64,000 nucleotides of DNA from an uncultured Lachnospiraceae bacterium (GTDB taxonomy: Bacteria > Bacillota > Clostridia > Lachnospirales > Lachnospiraceae), in contig CAKRSV010000006.1 of assembly GCA_934401915.1 (NCBI GenBank), positions 124,001-188,000 on the forward strand, in the 5' to 3' direction. The position numbers were made by a program, and so were the translations under genes. Of this stretch, positions 16,157 through 25,053 are shown one piece after another. The notes beneath the pieces were generated by a model that made no database searches, was not told the DNA's origin, and worked only from the letters and a program-made list of their open reading frames with translations. Position 1 is the stretch's first letter; each line of letters starts with the position of its first letter.

Positions 16157-16952
16157 TCCTTCTTTTTCCCCGGCGCAGCAGCGCTATCTGCGCAGCCACC
16201 GCCGGCACCATCACTGTATCAGTATCGCCCGCTTTGTCCTTCTTGCCCTTTTTCTTCTGGTCTGGGAAAGCGCAGCGCAACTTGGCTATATCGATCGCTT
16301 CTTTTTCAGCAGTCCATCCGCCATCCTGCTCTACCTTTATGAGATGTTCTGCAGCCATGCCTTTTTCGTGCACACCGGGATCACATTGGCGGAAACCGTC
16401 GTCAGCTTCCTTCTGGTGACAATCTGCAGTCTGCTCCTTGCCACCCTTCTGTGGTATCAGAAAAGTCTCTCGGAAATTCTGGAGCCGTACCTTGTCGTTC
16501 TGAATTCGCTCCCCAAGTCAGCGCTTGCCCCGCTCCTGATCGTATGGCTCGGCACCGGTACGGGAACGATCATCGTCGCCGGGATCTCCGTTGCGGTATT
16601 CGGTTCCATCATCAGCCTGTACACCGGATTCTGTCAGGCCGATCCGGAGATGCTGCGGCTGATCTACACCCTCGGTGGGAACAGGCGCGATGCCTTCCGC
16701 AAGGTCATTCTGCCAAGCTCCATCCCTCTGATCCTCAGCAATATGAAGATCAATATCGGATTGTCCCTGGTCGGCGTCATCATCGGCGAATTTCTCGCGG
16801 CACGCCGCGGCCTCGGCTACCTGATCATCTACGGCTCCCAGGTGTTCCAGCTCAACATGGTCATTACCTCCATCCTGATCCTCTGTGGGATCGCCATGAT
16901 ATTCTACAAGCTGATCCAGAGTCTGGAGCATTTCTACCGCAAGAAAGTATAA
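16134..16952 (+). CDS. ABC transporter permease (BPD_transp_1, SsuC-like)
   Basis: A 272-residue membrane protein with about six hydrophobic helices. The ATG at 16134 has GGGAGG about 9 bases upstream, inside the end of the ATPase gene. The coupling-helix (EAA) region reads GGNRRDAFRKVILPSSIP, and the later VGVIIGEFLAARRGLGYLI stretch is typical of sulfonate, taurine or pyrimidine-precursor permeases. It works with the ATPase immediately upstream. A strong terminator follows at 16969, closing a two-gene operon with no binding protein. Confidence 0.92.
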   Translation: MERYHSSNPSFSPAQQRYLRSHRRHHHCISIARFVLLALFLLVWESAAQLGYIDRFFFSSPSAILLYLYEMFCSHAFFVHTGITLAETVVSFLLVTICSLLLATLLWYQKSLSEILEPYLVVLNSLPKSALAPLLIVWLGTGTGTIIVAGISVAVFGSIISLYTGFCQADPEMLRLIYTLGGNRRDAFRKVILPSSIPLILSNMKINIGLSLVGVIIGEFLAARRGLGYLIIYGSQVFQLNMVITSILILCGIAMIFYKLIQSLEHFYRKKV

Positions 16953-16968
16953 GCACTTTTCATCCTAA

Positions 16969-17043
16969 AAAAGGTTCGTCTGCCGGGATCTGCGACGCCA
17001 CAAGGCCTGCCGCTCTCCTTACAGACGAACCTTTTCTATTTTT
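16969..17043. terminator. Bidirectional terminator between the ABC pair and nrdG
   Basis: 14-bp stem AAAAGGTTCGTCTG (16969-16982) / CAGACGAACCTTTT (17022-17035) with a 39-base loop. A T-rich tail follows on the plus strand and a TTTTTT run on the minus strand. The next gene, nrdG, ends convergently at 17046. Confidence 0.8.
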
Positions 17044-17045
17044 AT

Positions 17046-17567
17046 CTAATCTTCCCACAAGACGGTTCTTCCCTCACGCAGGGATTCCTGCACCCGTATG
17101 ATCCTCTGATTTTCCGATCCTCTGAACCGCAGGCTGATGTTTTTCTTCTCCAGCATAAATTCTCCATCTACCAGAACATCCAGAAAGCCCAGCATTTCCT
17201 TTGTCTCCGGAAAACGCCCACAAAAATCCTGCAGGATATCTTTTTCGAACAGATAGCCGGTGTAACACCAGATCGTCTTCTTCGGATACTTTTCTTTGAC
17301 CGTCCGAAGAAGCGGCAGAAGTCCCCGTTGGTTCACAGGTTCCATCGGCTCGCCTCCAAGCAGTGTAAACCCTGTGATATAATCCGGTTCAAGCCACGCA
17401 AGGATCTGCCGGGTGTCCTCCTCTGTATAAGGTCTGCCGTAGTGAAAATCCCAGGTCATCTCATTAAAGCAGCCCTCGCAGTGATGCGTACATCCGCTGA
17501 CGAACAGCGTGACGCGCACTCCCGGTCCATTCGCAATATCACAGTTTTTGACTTCCGACAGATACAT
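17046..17567 (-). CDS. nrdG: Anaerobic ribonucleotide reductase activating protein
   Basis: A 173-residue radical SAM enzyme that uses a [4Fe-4S] cluster and S-adenosylmethionine to put the glycyl radical on NrdD. The cluster motif CTHHCEGC (C-x3-C-x2-C) is intact near residues 24-31, followed by GFTLLGGEPMEP. I start at ATG 17565-17567, one base after the nrdD stop (TAA-T-ATG), which implies coupled translation. A start 31 codons earlier inside nrdD has no support. It forms an operon with nrdD and ends at the bidirectional terminator. Confidence 0.96.
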   Translation of the reverse strand: MYLSEVKNCDIANGPGVRVTLFVSGCTHHCEGCFNEMTWDFHYGRPYTEEDTRQILAWLEPDYITGFTLLGGEPMEPVNQRGLLPLLRTVKEKYPKKTIWCYTGYLFEKDILQDFCGRFPETKEMLGFLDVLVDGEFMLEKKNISLRFRGSENQRIIRVQESLREGRTVLWED

Positions 17568-17568
17568 A

Positions 17569-19731
17569 TTACAGATGTAACACCCTTTCTTTAATCTCCT
17601 GTGTCCTTCCCTGATTCCAGTACTGCGTGCCGATATAGCCGCAGGTACGTCTGGCCACATTCATCGTATTCTGATCGGTATTGCCGCAGTTCGGGCATTT
17701 CCAGATCAGCTTTCCGTCGTTGTCCTCGACGATCTGGATCTCTCCATGATAATCGCACTTCTGACAGTAATCGCTCTTGGTATTGAGCTCTGCATACATG
17801 ATATTTTCATAGATATACTGCATCACCGCAAGCACCGCGTCCAGATTGTTTTCCATGTTAGGCACTTCCACATAGCTGATCGCACCGCCGGGCGAAAGCT
17901 CCTGGAACTGCGCCTCGAATTTCAGCTTCTCAAATGCATTGATCTTCTCGGTTACATGGACATGATAGCTGTTCGTGATGTAATTTTTGTCCGTCACGCC
18001 CTCTATGATGCCGAACCGCTTCTGCAGACATTTGGAAAACTTGTAGGTCGTCGATTCCAGCGGCGTTCCATACAGACTGAAATCAATGTTGCTCTCCTCC
18101 CGCCATCTCTTGCAGGCATCGTTCAGGTAGCGCATCACCTGCAGGGCAAACGGCGTTGCCTCCGGATCCGTGTGCGACTTGCCCGTCATATATCTGGTAC
18201 ATTCGCAGAGTCCCGCATAGCCAAGCGAGATCGTTGAATAACCCCCATAGAGCAGCTTATCGATCTTTTCACCCTTCTTCAGACGGGCAAGCGCTCCGTT
18301 CTGCCAAAGGATCGGCGCTACGTCCGACAATGTTCCCTTGAGACGGTTGTGCCTGCACATCAGCGCGCGCCGGCAAAGCTCCAGCCGCTCATCCATCAGC
18401 TTCCAGAACCGGTCCATATCCCTGCCGGATGAGCAGGCGACGTCCACCAGATTCAGCGTAACCACGCCCTGATTGAACCTTCCGTAAAACTTCGGCTTTC
18501 CCTCCTCGTCGTGGTACACCGTCAAAAAGGAGCGGCATCCCATACAGGTATAGCAGTTGCCGTCCTTCAGTTTCTTCATGATCTTCTCTGATATATAATC
18601 CGGCACCATCCGCTTCGCTGTGCACTTGGCAGCCAGCTTCGTGAGATACCAGTATTTGCTTCCCTCCCGGATATTGTCTTCCTCTAGGACATAGATCAGC
18701 TTTGGAAAAGCCGGCGTGATGTAGACGCCCTTTTCATTCTTGACGCCCTGGATCCGCTGGTTTAACATCTCCTCGATGATCATCGCAAGGTCATCCCTGA
18801 GCTGTCCCTCCGGCACTTCGTCGATATACATAAACACCGTGATAAACGGCGCCTGTCCGTTCGTCGTCATCAGCGTGATCACCTGATACTGGATGATCTG
18901 CACGCCGCGCTTGATCTCGTCCTTGACCCGTCTTTCTGCCACCTGACAGACCTGCTCCTCCGTGATCGCGATGCCGGCCTCCTGCGCCTCCTCGCGGATC
19001 TCCTTTCGGAATTTTTCACGGCTCACCTGTACAAAAGGCGCCAGATGGGAAAGCGAGATGCTCTGCCCGCCGTACTGGGAGCTTGCGATCTGCGCGATGC
19101 TCTGCGTGGCGATGTTGCAGGCGGTCGAAAAGCTCTTGGGCGTGTCGATCATCGTCTCGCTGACCACCGTTCCGTTCTGCAGCATATCCTCCAGGTTCAC
19201 CAGACAGCAGTTGTGCATGTGCTGCGCAAAATAGTCTGCATCGTGAAAATGGATAATCCCCTTTTCATGCGCCTCCACAATATCCGGCGGCAGCAGGAAA
19301 CGCTTCGTGATATCCTTGCTCACCTCTCCCGCCATGTAATCCCGCTGTACGCTGTTGACCGTTGGATTTTTATTGGAATTCTCCTGTTTTACCTCCTCGT
19401 TATTGCACTCTAAGAGGCTCAGGATCTGTTGATCCGTCGAGTTGGACTTGCGGACAAGCGCTCTTTTGTAGCGATAGGTAATATAGTTCCGCGCCATATT
19501 GTATGCGCGGTACTTCATCAGCTGGTTCTCGACCATATCCTGAATCTCTTCCACGCTTGGAGAACGCTTCATATGCTCGCAGTTGTCGGCTACCACCTGT
19601 GAAATCTCGTCGATCTCCTCCTCCGACAGCTTTTCTTCTTCTTTGACGCTTTCGTTTGCCTTACGAATCGCTGCGATGATCTTCTTCATGTCAAAGGTCA
19701 CTTCCGCACCGCTTCTCTTGATAATCTTCAT
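17569..19731 (-). CDS. nrdD: Anaerobic (class III) ribonucleoside-triphosphate reductase
   Basis: A 720-residue glycyl-radical enzyme that reduces ribonucleoside triphosphates to dNTPs without oxygen. An ATP-cone regulatory domain lies at the N-terminus (about 1-95, MKIIKRSGAEVTFD). The catalytic barrel has CYTCMGCRSFL and the C-terminal zinc site has CQKCDYHG and CPNCG. The radical Gly lies in RRTCGYIG near the end. I use the ATG at 19731; a TTG 18 bases earlier is also in frame. The promoter at 19803-19830 carries two NrdR-like boxes, so repression by NrdR when dNTPs are plentiful is likely. Confidence 0.97.
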   Translation of the reverse strand: MKIIKRSGAEVTFDMKKIIAAIRKANESVKEEEKLSEEEIDEISQVVADNCEHMKRSPSVEEIQDMVENQLMKYRAYNMARNYITYRYKRALVRKSNSTDQQILSLLECNNEEVKQENSNKNPTVNSVQRDYMAGEVSKDITKRFLLPPDIVEAHEKGIIHFHDADYFAQHMHNCCLVNLEDMLQNGTVVSETMIDTPKSFSTACNIATQSIAQIASSQYGGQSISLSHLAPFVQVSREKFRKEIREEAQEAGIAITEEQVCQVAERRVKDEIKRGVQIIQYQVITLMTTNGQAPFITVFMYIDEVPEGQLRDDLAMIIEEMLNQRIQGVKNEKGVYITPAFPKLIYVLEEDNIREGSKYWYLTKLAAKCTAKRMVPDYISEKIMKKLKDGNCYTCMGCRSFLTVYHDEEGKPKFYGRFNQGVVTLNLVDVACSSGRDMDRFWKLMDERLELCRRALMCRHNRLKGTLSDVAPILWQNGALARLKKGEKIDKLLYGGYSTISLGYAGLCECTRYMTGKSHTDPEATPFALQVMRYLNDACKRWREESNIDFSLYGTPLESTTYKFSKCLQKRFGIIEGVTDKNYITNSYHVHVTEKINAFEKLKFEAQFQELSPGGAISYVEVPNMENNLDAVLAVMQYIYENIMYAELNTKSDYCQKCDYHGEIQIVEDNDGKLIWKCPNCGNTDQNTMNVARRTCGYIGTQYWNQGRTQEIKERVLHL

Positions 19732-19764
19732 CTTCCAACACCCACCCAATCATAATTCAACTCT

Positions 19765-19809
19765 ACACGATATATGGTTCTGTCATTTCACATATACTAT
19801 ATATTGTAT
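19765..19809 (-). promoter_or_regulatory. Pair of NrdR-like boxes at the nrdDG promoter
   Basis: Two partly palindromic 16-mers: ACACGATATATGGTTC (19765-19780) and ATACTATATATTGTAT (19794-19809). Both share the core AC-N-ATATAT-N-GT seen in NrdR boxes. Their centres are 29 bp apart, close to three helical turns. The second box covers the -10 element and the first lies just downstream of the probable start site. Confidence 0.65.
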
Positions 19810-19830
19810 CACCCTTCTATGTCGTGTCAA
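19803..19830 (-). promoter_or_regulatory. Promoter of nrdDG
   Basis: On the minus strand: TTGACA, 16-base spacer, TACAAT. The -10 element is embedded in an NrdR-like box. Confidence 0.75.
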
Positions 19831-19942
19831 GCGATAGCTGTGATGAAATTTCTACTAATTTGGGAGAAGTTTTTTATACAGATTTACTTTGACGCGTCAG
19901 AAACCGCAGAATACCCTTCGAACGGTGCAGGAAGCCTTACAC

Positions 19943-19972
19943 AACAAAACAGCATCTGATCATCAGATGCTG
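19943..19972 (-). terminator. Terminator of the tRNA-Thr gene
   Basis: 10-bp inverted repeat CAGCATCTGA / TCAGATGCTG with a 3-base loop. On the minus strand TTTTGTTGTG follows. It lies about 10 bp past the tRNA 3' end. Confidence 0.75.
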
Positions 19973-19981
19973 CTCTGTCTA

Positions 19982-20054
19982 AGCTGGAAAAGGGACTCGA
20001 ACCCTCGACCTACTGATTACGAATCAGTTGCGCTACCGACTGCGCTATTCCAGC
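19982..20054 (-). tRNA. tRNA-Thr (anticodon CGT)
   Basis: On the minus strand the gene folds as a full cloverleaf. The acceptor stem is GCTGGAA / TTCCAGC. The D arm is AGCGCAGTCGGTAGCGC. The anticodon stem is ACTGA / TCAGT with loop TTCGTAA, giving anticodon CGT. The T arm is GAGGGTTCGAGTCCCTT. Anticodon CGT reads ACG (threonine). CCA is not encoded. The discriminator base is T, as in Firmicute threonine tRNAs. It stands alone with its own promoter and terminator. Confidence 0.96.
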
Positions 20055-20075
20055 CTGTTTTCTCAAACAAATGTT

Positions 20076-20104
20076 ATTATAAAGGCTTATGACATATTTT
20101 GCAA
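20076..20104 (-). promoter_or_regulatory. Promoter of tRNA-Thr
   Basis: On the minus strand: TTGCAA, 17-base spacer, perfect TATAAT, about 15 bp before the tRNA start. Confidence 0.8.
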
Positions 20105-20119
20105 GAACAATTTTCTTTT

Positions 20120-20143
20120 CTTCGTATTTATCTTCGTATTTAT
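20120..20143. repeat. Tandem 12-bp duplication upstream of the tRNA promoter
   Basis: CTTCGTATTTAT occurs twice in direct succession (20120-20131 and 20132-20143). On the transcribed strand it lies 16 bp upstream of the -35 element as an A/T-rich, UP-element-like stretch. Confidence 0.7.
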
Positions 20144-20208
20144 TTTTGATCCGGACTGCTCCGCCCGAAAACAACGGCGCCTTTGCACAAATAAATCCCT
20201 AATTCATG

Positions 20209-21099
20209 TCACTTCGCCGCATCCATATGGACATCCATCTGCGGATACGGGATCGGAATGCCCGCCTCGTCCAGCGCATATTTGACTTCTTCAGTCAACC
20301 TCCATTTCGTATCCCAGTAATCCTCATTCTTCGTCCAGCACTGGATCGAGAGATTGACGCTGCTGTCTCCAAGCTCCGTGACAACCACACGCTTTATCTC
20401 CTTTTGCAACACCTTTTCATCCTTCTCAAGAAGCTGCATCAATGCCTGCCGCGCCTTGCGGATATCCGCGTTGTAGGAGATCCCCACCGTGATATCCAGC
20501 CTGCGCTCCGCCGCCATATTCATATTGGTTACATTGGCATTGGACAGAGCGCCGTTCGGCACAATGATGATATTCTTGTCGTAAGTCTGCAGCTTGGTAT
20601 AAAATAGCTGGATCTCCGTCACCGTTCCCTCATTTCCCGCGCTGTCTTTGATATAATCTCCAACAACAAACGGCTTCAGGATCAGTATCAGCACACCCCC
20701 TGCAAAATTGGAAAGGCTGCCCTGTATCGCAAGACCGATGGCTACGCCGGCAGAGCCGACAAGCGCCGCCACTCCCGCTGCATCCAGTCCAAAGCCGGAC
20801 GCAATCATAAAGAGCATGAAGATATACAGGATCCCTTTGATAAAGGAATCGATAAACTGGATCGCGCCCCTCTCCGCATTTCTCCGCTGAAGCGACTTGC
20901 GCACGATCTTGCGGATCAGCTTGATCAGCTGGGTTCCGATGAAAAAGACCACCACGGCGAGCAGCACCCGGATTCCCAGATGGAACGCTTTCTCCGGGAG
21001 CTCCTGCAGATAGGACTGGATCAGTCCGACATCCACCTGCTCTCCTGTGATATTTTCAATTTCCGATATTGCATCGCTCGTCAATACATCGCCTGTCAT
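20209..21099 (-). CDS. Small-conductance mechanosensitive channel, MscS family
   Basis: A 296-residue membrane channel that opens under membrane tension to release solutes. There are three hydrophobic segments (about 42-62, 88-105 and 113-135). The pore-lining third helix reads VGSAGVAIGLAIQGSLSNFAGG (Gly/Ala-rich, as in MscS), followed by the beta domain start KPFVVGDYI and VPNGALSNANVTN. The C-terminal cytoplasmic alpha-beta domain follows. Its ATG overlaps the glgB stop as ATGA, so it is translationally coupled to the branching-enzyme gene. A partner role in osmotic balance during polyglucan storage is speculative. Confidence 0.93.
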   Translation of the reverse strand: MTGDVLTSDAISEIENITGEQVDVGLIQSYLQELPEKAFHLGIRVLLAVVVFFIGTQLIKLIRKIVRKSLQRRNAERGAIQFIDSFIKGILYIFMLFMIASGFGLDAAGVAALVGSAGVAIGLAIQGSLSNFAGGVLILILKPFVVGDYIKDSAGNEGTVTEIQLFYTKLQTYDKNIIIVPNGALSNANVTNMNMAAERRLDITVGISYNADIRKARQALMQLLEKDEKVLQKEIKRVVVTELGDSSVNLSIQCWTKNEDYWDTKWRLTEEVKYALDEAGIPIPYPQMDVHMDAAK

Positions 21100-23603
21100 G
21101 ATTTTTCACTCCGTCCGGTCGTCTTTAACTGGCTTTCCTTCATTTTCTGGTAAGTCTGCGCTGCCTTCTGCGCCTTCTTCACCTTCTCCTGGACATTCTT
21201 TTCCTGTCGCTTGGCCTCCTCGGCAGCTTTTCTGGCAAGCTCTTTCGCCTCTTCTACCGCCTGCTTTGCCCTCTCCTTGGCTTCTTCGGCTTCCCTTGCC
21301 GCCTGTTCAGCCTCTTCCTGCGCGGCTCTCCGCTCCATCTCCTCGCGGATCCTGCGCTCTTCCTCCAGCCGTTTTTTCCGGATCTGCGCTTTTTCTTCCC
21401 TTGTGTAAGGGCAATAGCTGAAAATGCTGATCGAGAGCGGCGCGCTGACCATATCAATCGCGTAGGGTTTTCCATCCCACTCTGTATTGATCGTATGGCA
21501 GATTTCCGTATTTACCTCTCCTCCGCCGCCATAGCAGGCTGCGTCGGAGTTCATGATCTCCGTATATTTTCCCTCATAGGGAACACCTACGCGGAACTGC
21601 TGGCGCACATTGGCAAAGTTCGCCACAACGACCAGCGTATCCTCCTTTTTCTGTGCCTTTCTGAGGTAACTCAGCATACACCGGTCCGGTGTGATGCAGT
21701 TGATCCACTCAAAGCCGTCCCAGGAAGTATCCATGGCATACAGCGCCGGTCTGGAAGTGTACAGCCGGTTCATATCCGCCACGAACTTTTGCAGTCCCTT
21801 GTGTTCCTCATACTGCAAAAGCTCCCATTCTACCGCGCGCTTTTCACAGAATTCATCGTATTCGCCGATGTCCTGTCCCATAAAGATCAGCTTCTTTCCG
21901 GGATGTGTCATGTGATAACCGTATGTCAGCCTCATATTGCCAAACTGATCGGCCCTCTCTCCCGGCATTTTGGCGAGCAGCGTCGCCTTGCCGTGCACTA
22001 CCTCGTCGTGGGAAAATACGAGCATAAACTTTTCACTGTAGGCGTACACCATGCTGAAGGTCAGCTCGTTGTGACAGCCCGAGCGGAAGTACGGATCGAT
22101 CTTGATATAGCTCAGATAATCGTTCATAAAGCCCATATTCCACTTGAGGTCAAACCCAAGTCCGTCATCGTCCAGCTCTCCCGTAACCTTCGGCCATGCC
22201 GTAGATTCCTCGGCGATCATCAGCACACCCTCGTTCCGCTTCTTCATAATGGAATTGAGATGCTTCAAAAATTCGACCGCCTCCAGGTTTTCATTGCCTC
22301 CATACAGGTTGGCGACCCACTCTCCGTCCCTTCTTCCATAGTCCAGATAAAGCATGGACGCCACCGCATCCATACGGATTCCGTCCGCGTGGTATTTTTC
22401 TACCCAGTAGAGCGCGTTGGCGATCAGATAGTTCTTCACCTCGGGTCTTCCATAGTTGTAGATCAGCGTCCCCCAGTCCGGATGAAAGCCCTGTCTCGGA
22501 TCCTGATGCTCATACAGGCAGGTTCCGTCAAAGCCGGACAAGCCCTGTACATCTCTTGGAAAATGTGCCGGAACCCAGTCGAGGATCACACCGATCCCTG
22601 CCTTGTGCAGCTCGTTCATAAAATACATGAAATCCTCTGCCGTTCCATATCTCGCCGTAGGCGCATAGTAGCCGATCACCTGATATCCCCAGGACTCATC
22701 CAGCGGATGCTCCATCACCGGCATCAGTTCAACGTGCGTATATCCCATCTTCTGCACATACTCTATCAGAAGGGGCGCCAGTTCCCTGTAAGTATAGAAT
22801 TCTCTTCCGTCATCGGGTTTCGCAAAGGAACCTAGATACACCTCGTAGACATTGATCGGCTCATCCTGTGCCTGCACTCTGGCACGGTTTTTCAGCCACT
22901 TTGCATCTTCCCAGGCAAAGCCTTCGATCTCCCGCACGACCGAAGCCGTCTCCGGCCGCAGCTGCGCTCCGAAGCCATATGGATCTGCCTTCATAAAGGT
23001 CAGTCCACCCTTCGCCTTGATCTCAAATTTATAGCAGTCTCCCTCTTTGACATCCGGGATAAAAAGCTCAAAGATCCCGGAATCCCAGAGGCGGTTCATC
23101 TGATTCACGCGTCCATCCCAGTCGTTGAAATCGCCGACCACGCTGACGCGGATCGCATTGGGCGCCCAGACAGCGAAGCGCACGCCCGAAACGCCGTCGA
23201 TCGTCACCGGATGCGCTCCCAGCTTTTCATAGATCGTATAGTGGATCCCGGCGCGGAACAGTTCGGTGTCCTCCTGCGTGATCTGTGGCTGGAAATTGTA
23301 GGCATCCTTCGCTTTTTTCAGCGTGCCGTCCTCATACTCCACAACATATTCGTAAGCCGGAATAGTCTTGCCCGGCAGGAGAAGTGCAAAATACCCTTCC
23401 TCGTCCGCCTGCTCCATCTTATAGCTCTTATCCTCCTCCACAAGCTGCAGTCTGACCGATACCGCTCCCGGCCAAAAGGTCTGGATCAACACAGAATTTC
23501 CTGTCACATGGGCTCCAAGAAGTTCGCCCGGTCTGTCCGATTCTGAATATACAATTCCTTCAATTTCAGGCCAATTCATAAGCCTGTACAGTTTTTTTGT
23601 CAT
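21096..23603 (-). CDS. glgB: 1,4-alpha-glucan branching enzyme with C-terminal charged helical tail
   Basis: An 835-residue GH13 enzyme that makes alpha-1,6 branches in glycogen. The carbohydrate-binding N-terminal part includes the CBM48 domain (about 118-215, VRFAVWAPNAIRVSVVGDFNDW). The catalytic barrel has the nucleophile D412 (DGIRMDAVAS), acid/base E465 (MIAEES) and D533 (FSHDEVVHGK). The C-terminal beta domain ends near 730. After it come about 100 residues (733-835, 21099-21407) made almost only of E, K, R, A and Q, predicted to be one long helix or coiled coil. Ordinary GlgB lacks such a tail. AAGGAAGG precedes the ATG. The gene lies 35 bp after the DUF1015 gene and overlaps mscS. 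Confidence 0.93.
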   Translation of the reverse strand: MTKKLYRLMNWPEIEGIVYSESDRPGELLGAHVTGNSVLIQTFWPGAVSVRLQLVEEDKSYKMEQADEEGYFALLLPGKTIPAYEYVVEYEDGTLKKAKDAYNFQPQITQEDTELFRAGIHYTIYEKLGAHPVTIDGVSGVRFAVWAPNAIRVSVVGDFNDWDGRVNQMNRLWDSGIFELFIPDVKEGDCYKFEIKAKGGLTFMKADPYGFGAQLRPETASVVREIEGFAWEDAKWLKNRARVQAQDEPINVYEVYLGSFAKPDDGREFYTYRELAPLLIEYVQKMGYTHVELMPVMEHPLDESWGYQVIGYYAPTARYGTAEDFMYFMNELHKAGIGVILDWVPAHFPRDVQGLSGFDGTCLYEHQDPRQGFHPDWGTLIYNYGRPEVKNYLIANALYWVEKYHADGIRMDAVASMLYLDYGRRDGEWVANLYGGNENLEAVEFLKHLNSIMKKRNEGVLMIAEESTAWPKVTGELDDDGLGFDLKWNMGFMNDYLSYIKIDPYFRSGCHNELTFSMVYAYSEKFMLVFSHDEVVHGKATLLAKMPGERADQFGNMRLTYGYHMTHPGKKLIFMGQDIGEYDEFCEKRAVEWELLQYEEHKGLQKFVADMNRLYTSRPALYAMDTSWDGFEWINCITPDRCMLSYLRKAQKKEDTLVVVANFANVRQQFRVGVPYEGKYTEIMNSDAACYGGGGEVNTEICHTINTEWDGKPYAIDMVSAPLSISIFSYCPYTREEKAQIRKKRLEEERRIREEMERRAAQEEAEQAAREAEEAKERAKQAVEEAKELARKAAEEAKRQEKNVQEKVKKAQKAAQTYQKMKESQLKTTGRSEKS

Positions 23604-23638
23604 AGTTTTCCTTCCTTTTGCACACCTGTAACGTGCAT

Positions 23639-24874
23639 CTATATCAAATGAATAAGTATTCCGCTGCGCAGCTTCGGCTCAAACCATGTCGATTTGGGCG
23701 GCATGAGTTTTCCGGCGTCGGATACGGAAAACAGCTCTTTGATGTCCGTCGGATACATGGCGAACGCCACTTCTGCGTCTGTGCCGACCCGCCGCTCCAG
23801 TTCCTCCAGCCCCCGGATCCCACCGACAAAATCGATCCTTTCATCGACCTTGGGATCAGCGATGCCAAGAAGAGGCTCCAGCACCTCTCGCTGTAAGATC
23901 GCCACATCCAGATCCTCCACCGGATCTCCCGTATAGCAGGCATCCGGGATGGTCAGACCGTACCATTTCCCCCGCAGATACATACCGATCTGCCCTTTCT
24001 TGAGCGGATGATACGGCTTGCTTCCTGCCTCTTCTATCGAAAAGAGTTCCCCCAGCCGGTTCAGAAACGTCTCTGCGCTCATCCCGTTCAGGGTTTTGAC
24101 CACGCGGTTATAATCCATGATCATCAACTGGTCATCCGGAAACAGCACCGACAGGAAATAGTTGAACTCCTCCGACCCGTCGTACGCCGGATTCTGCGCT
24201 CTCCTGTTCATCGATACCTTTACTGCGGAGGCGCACCGGTGATGTCCGTCTGCAATATAAACAGAATCCACCTGCTCAAATTCCCTGCGGATCTCTTCGA
24301 CGTCTGCCGGCTCTTCGATGATCCAAAGCCGGTGTGTGACGCCGTCCTCCGCTGTGAAATCGTAGACCGGCGGCTTTCCCATCGCCTTGTTGACCGCCGC
24401 CTCCAGTCCGTCTCTTCTCCGGTAGGCGAGAAAGATCGGCCCAGTCTGCGCACTGCACGCATCCACATGGCGGATCCTGTCCAGTTCCTTTTCCTCTCTG
24501 GTATTCTCATGGCGTTTGATCGTCTGATCCTGATAGTCATCCACGGAAGCGCAGGCTGCGATCCCCGTCTGGGAACGTCCGTCCATCACAAGCTGATAAA
24601 CGTAATACGCCGGACGCTCCTCCTTCAGCAATTCGCCGTTCTTTAACATCCCGTCCAGCATACTGCTCGCTTTTTCGTACACCTCCGGCGCATACATATC
24701 GTAATCCCTCGGGAACTGTGTCTCCGGTCTGTCGATCCGCAGAAAGCTGTAATCGTCTCCCTGCACTTTCTCGTACGCCTCTTTCCGGTTATAGACGTCG
24801 TAGGGAAGCGCTGCGATCTTCGATACCAGATCTGGCCTTGGCCTGACGGCGCAAAAAGGTACTATCTTTGCCAT
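23639..24874 (-). CDS. DUF1015 family protein, possible SerK-like kinase
   Basis: A 411-residue protein with no signal peptide or membrane segment. I start at ATG 24874 (MAKIVPFCAVRP), preceded by GGAG 7 bases away; an ATG 12 bases earlier lacks a site. It has the DUF1015 landmarks: ALPYDVYN at 22-29, a conserved KRHENTREEKELDR block (120-133), GPIFLAYR and the hallmark ADGHHRCASA (208-217). The DGHHR motif recalls the GxxR-type motif of the ParB-like fold used by free-serine kinases such as SerK. With serA and serC next door, a role in serine or phosphoserine metabolism is an attractive but untested idea. It has its own promoter at 24908-24936 and leads into glgB. Confidence 0.85.
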   Translation of the reverse strand: MAKIVPFCAVRPRPDLVSKIAALPYDVYNRKEAYEKVQGDDYSFLRIDRPETQFPRDYDMYAPEVYEKASSMLDGMLKNGELLKEERPAYYVYQLVMDGRSQTGIAACASVDDYQDQTIKRHENTREEKELDRIRHVDACSAQTGPIFLAYRRRDGLEAAVNKAMGKPPVYDFTAEDGVTHRLWIIEEPADVEEIRREFEQVDSVYIADGHHRCASAVKVSMNRRAQNPAYDGSEEFNYFLSVLFPDDQLMIMDYNRVVKTLNGMSAETFLNRLGELFSIEEAGSKPYHPLKKGQIGMYLRGKWYGLTIPDACYTGDPVEDLDVAILQREVLEPLLGIADPKVDERIDFVGGIRGLEELERRVGTDAEVAFAMYPTDIKELFSVSDAGKLMPPKSTWFEPKLRSGILIHLI

Positions 24875-24907
24875 AGGAATCTCCATTCTGTAAATTTTAT
24901 TACTTTT

Positions 24908-24936
24908 ATTCTATCAAAACAGCCTAGTCAGCACAA
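24908..24936 (-). promoter_or_regulatory. Promoter of the DUF1015-glgB-mscS run
   Basis: On the minus strand: TTGTGC, 17-base spacer, TAGAAT, about 35 bp before the DUF1015 start. Confidence 0.6.
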
Positions 24937-25053
24937 GCCGGAAGTGATAAAATATAACCACTTGCAGTCGGCAGACGGCCGTTCCCATCTCTTCTGTATG
25001 CGGACAGCTCCGTGTTTCCGGCTGAAAAAAATGCAAACAAAGGAAGTGCAGAT

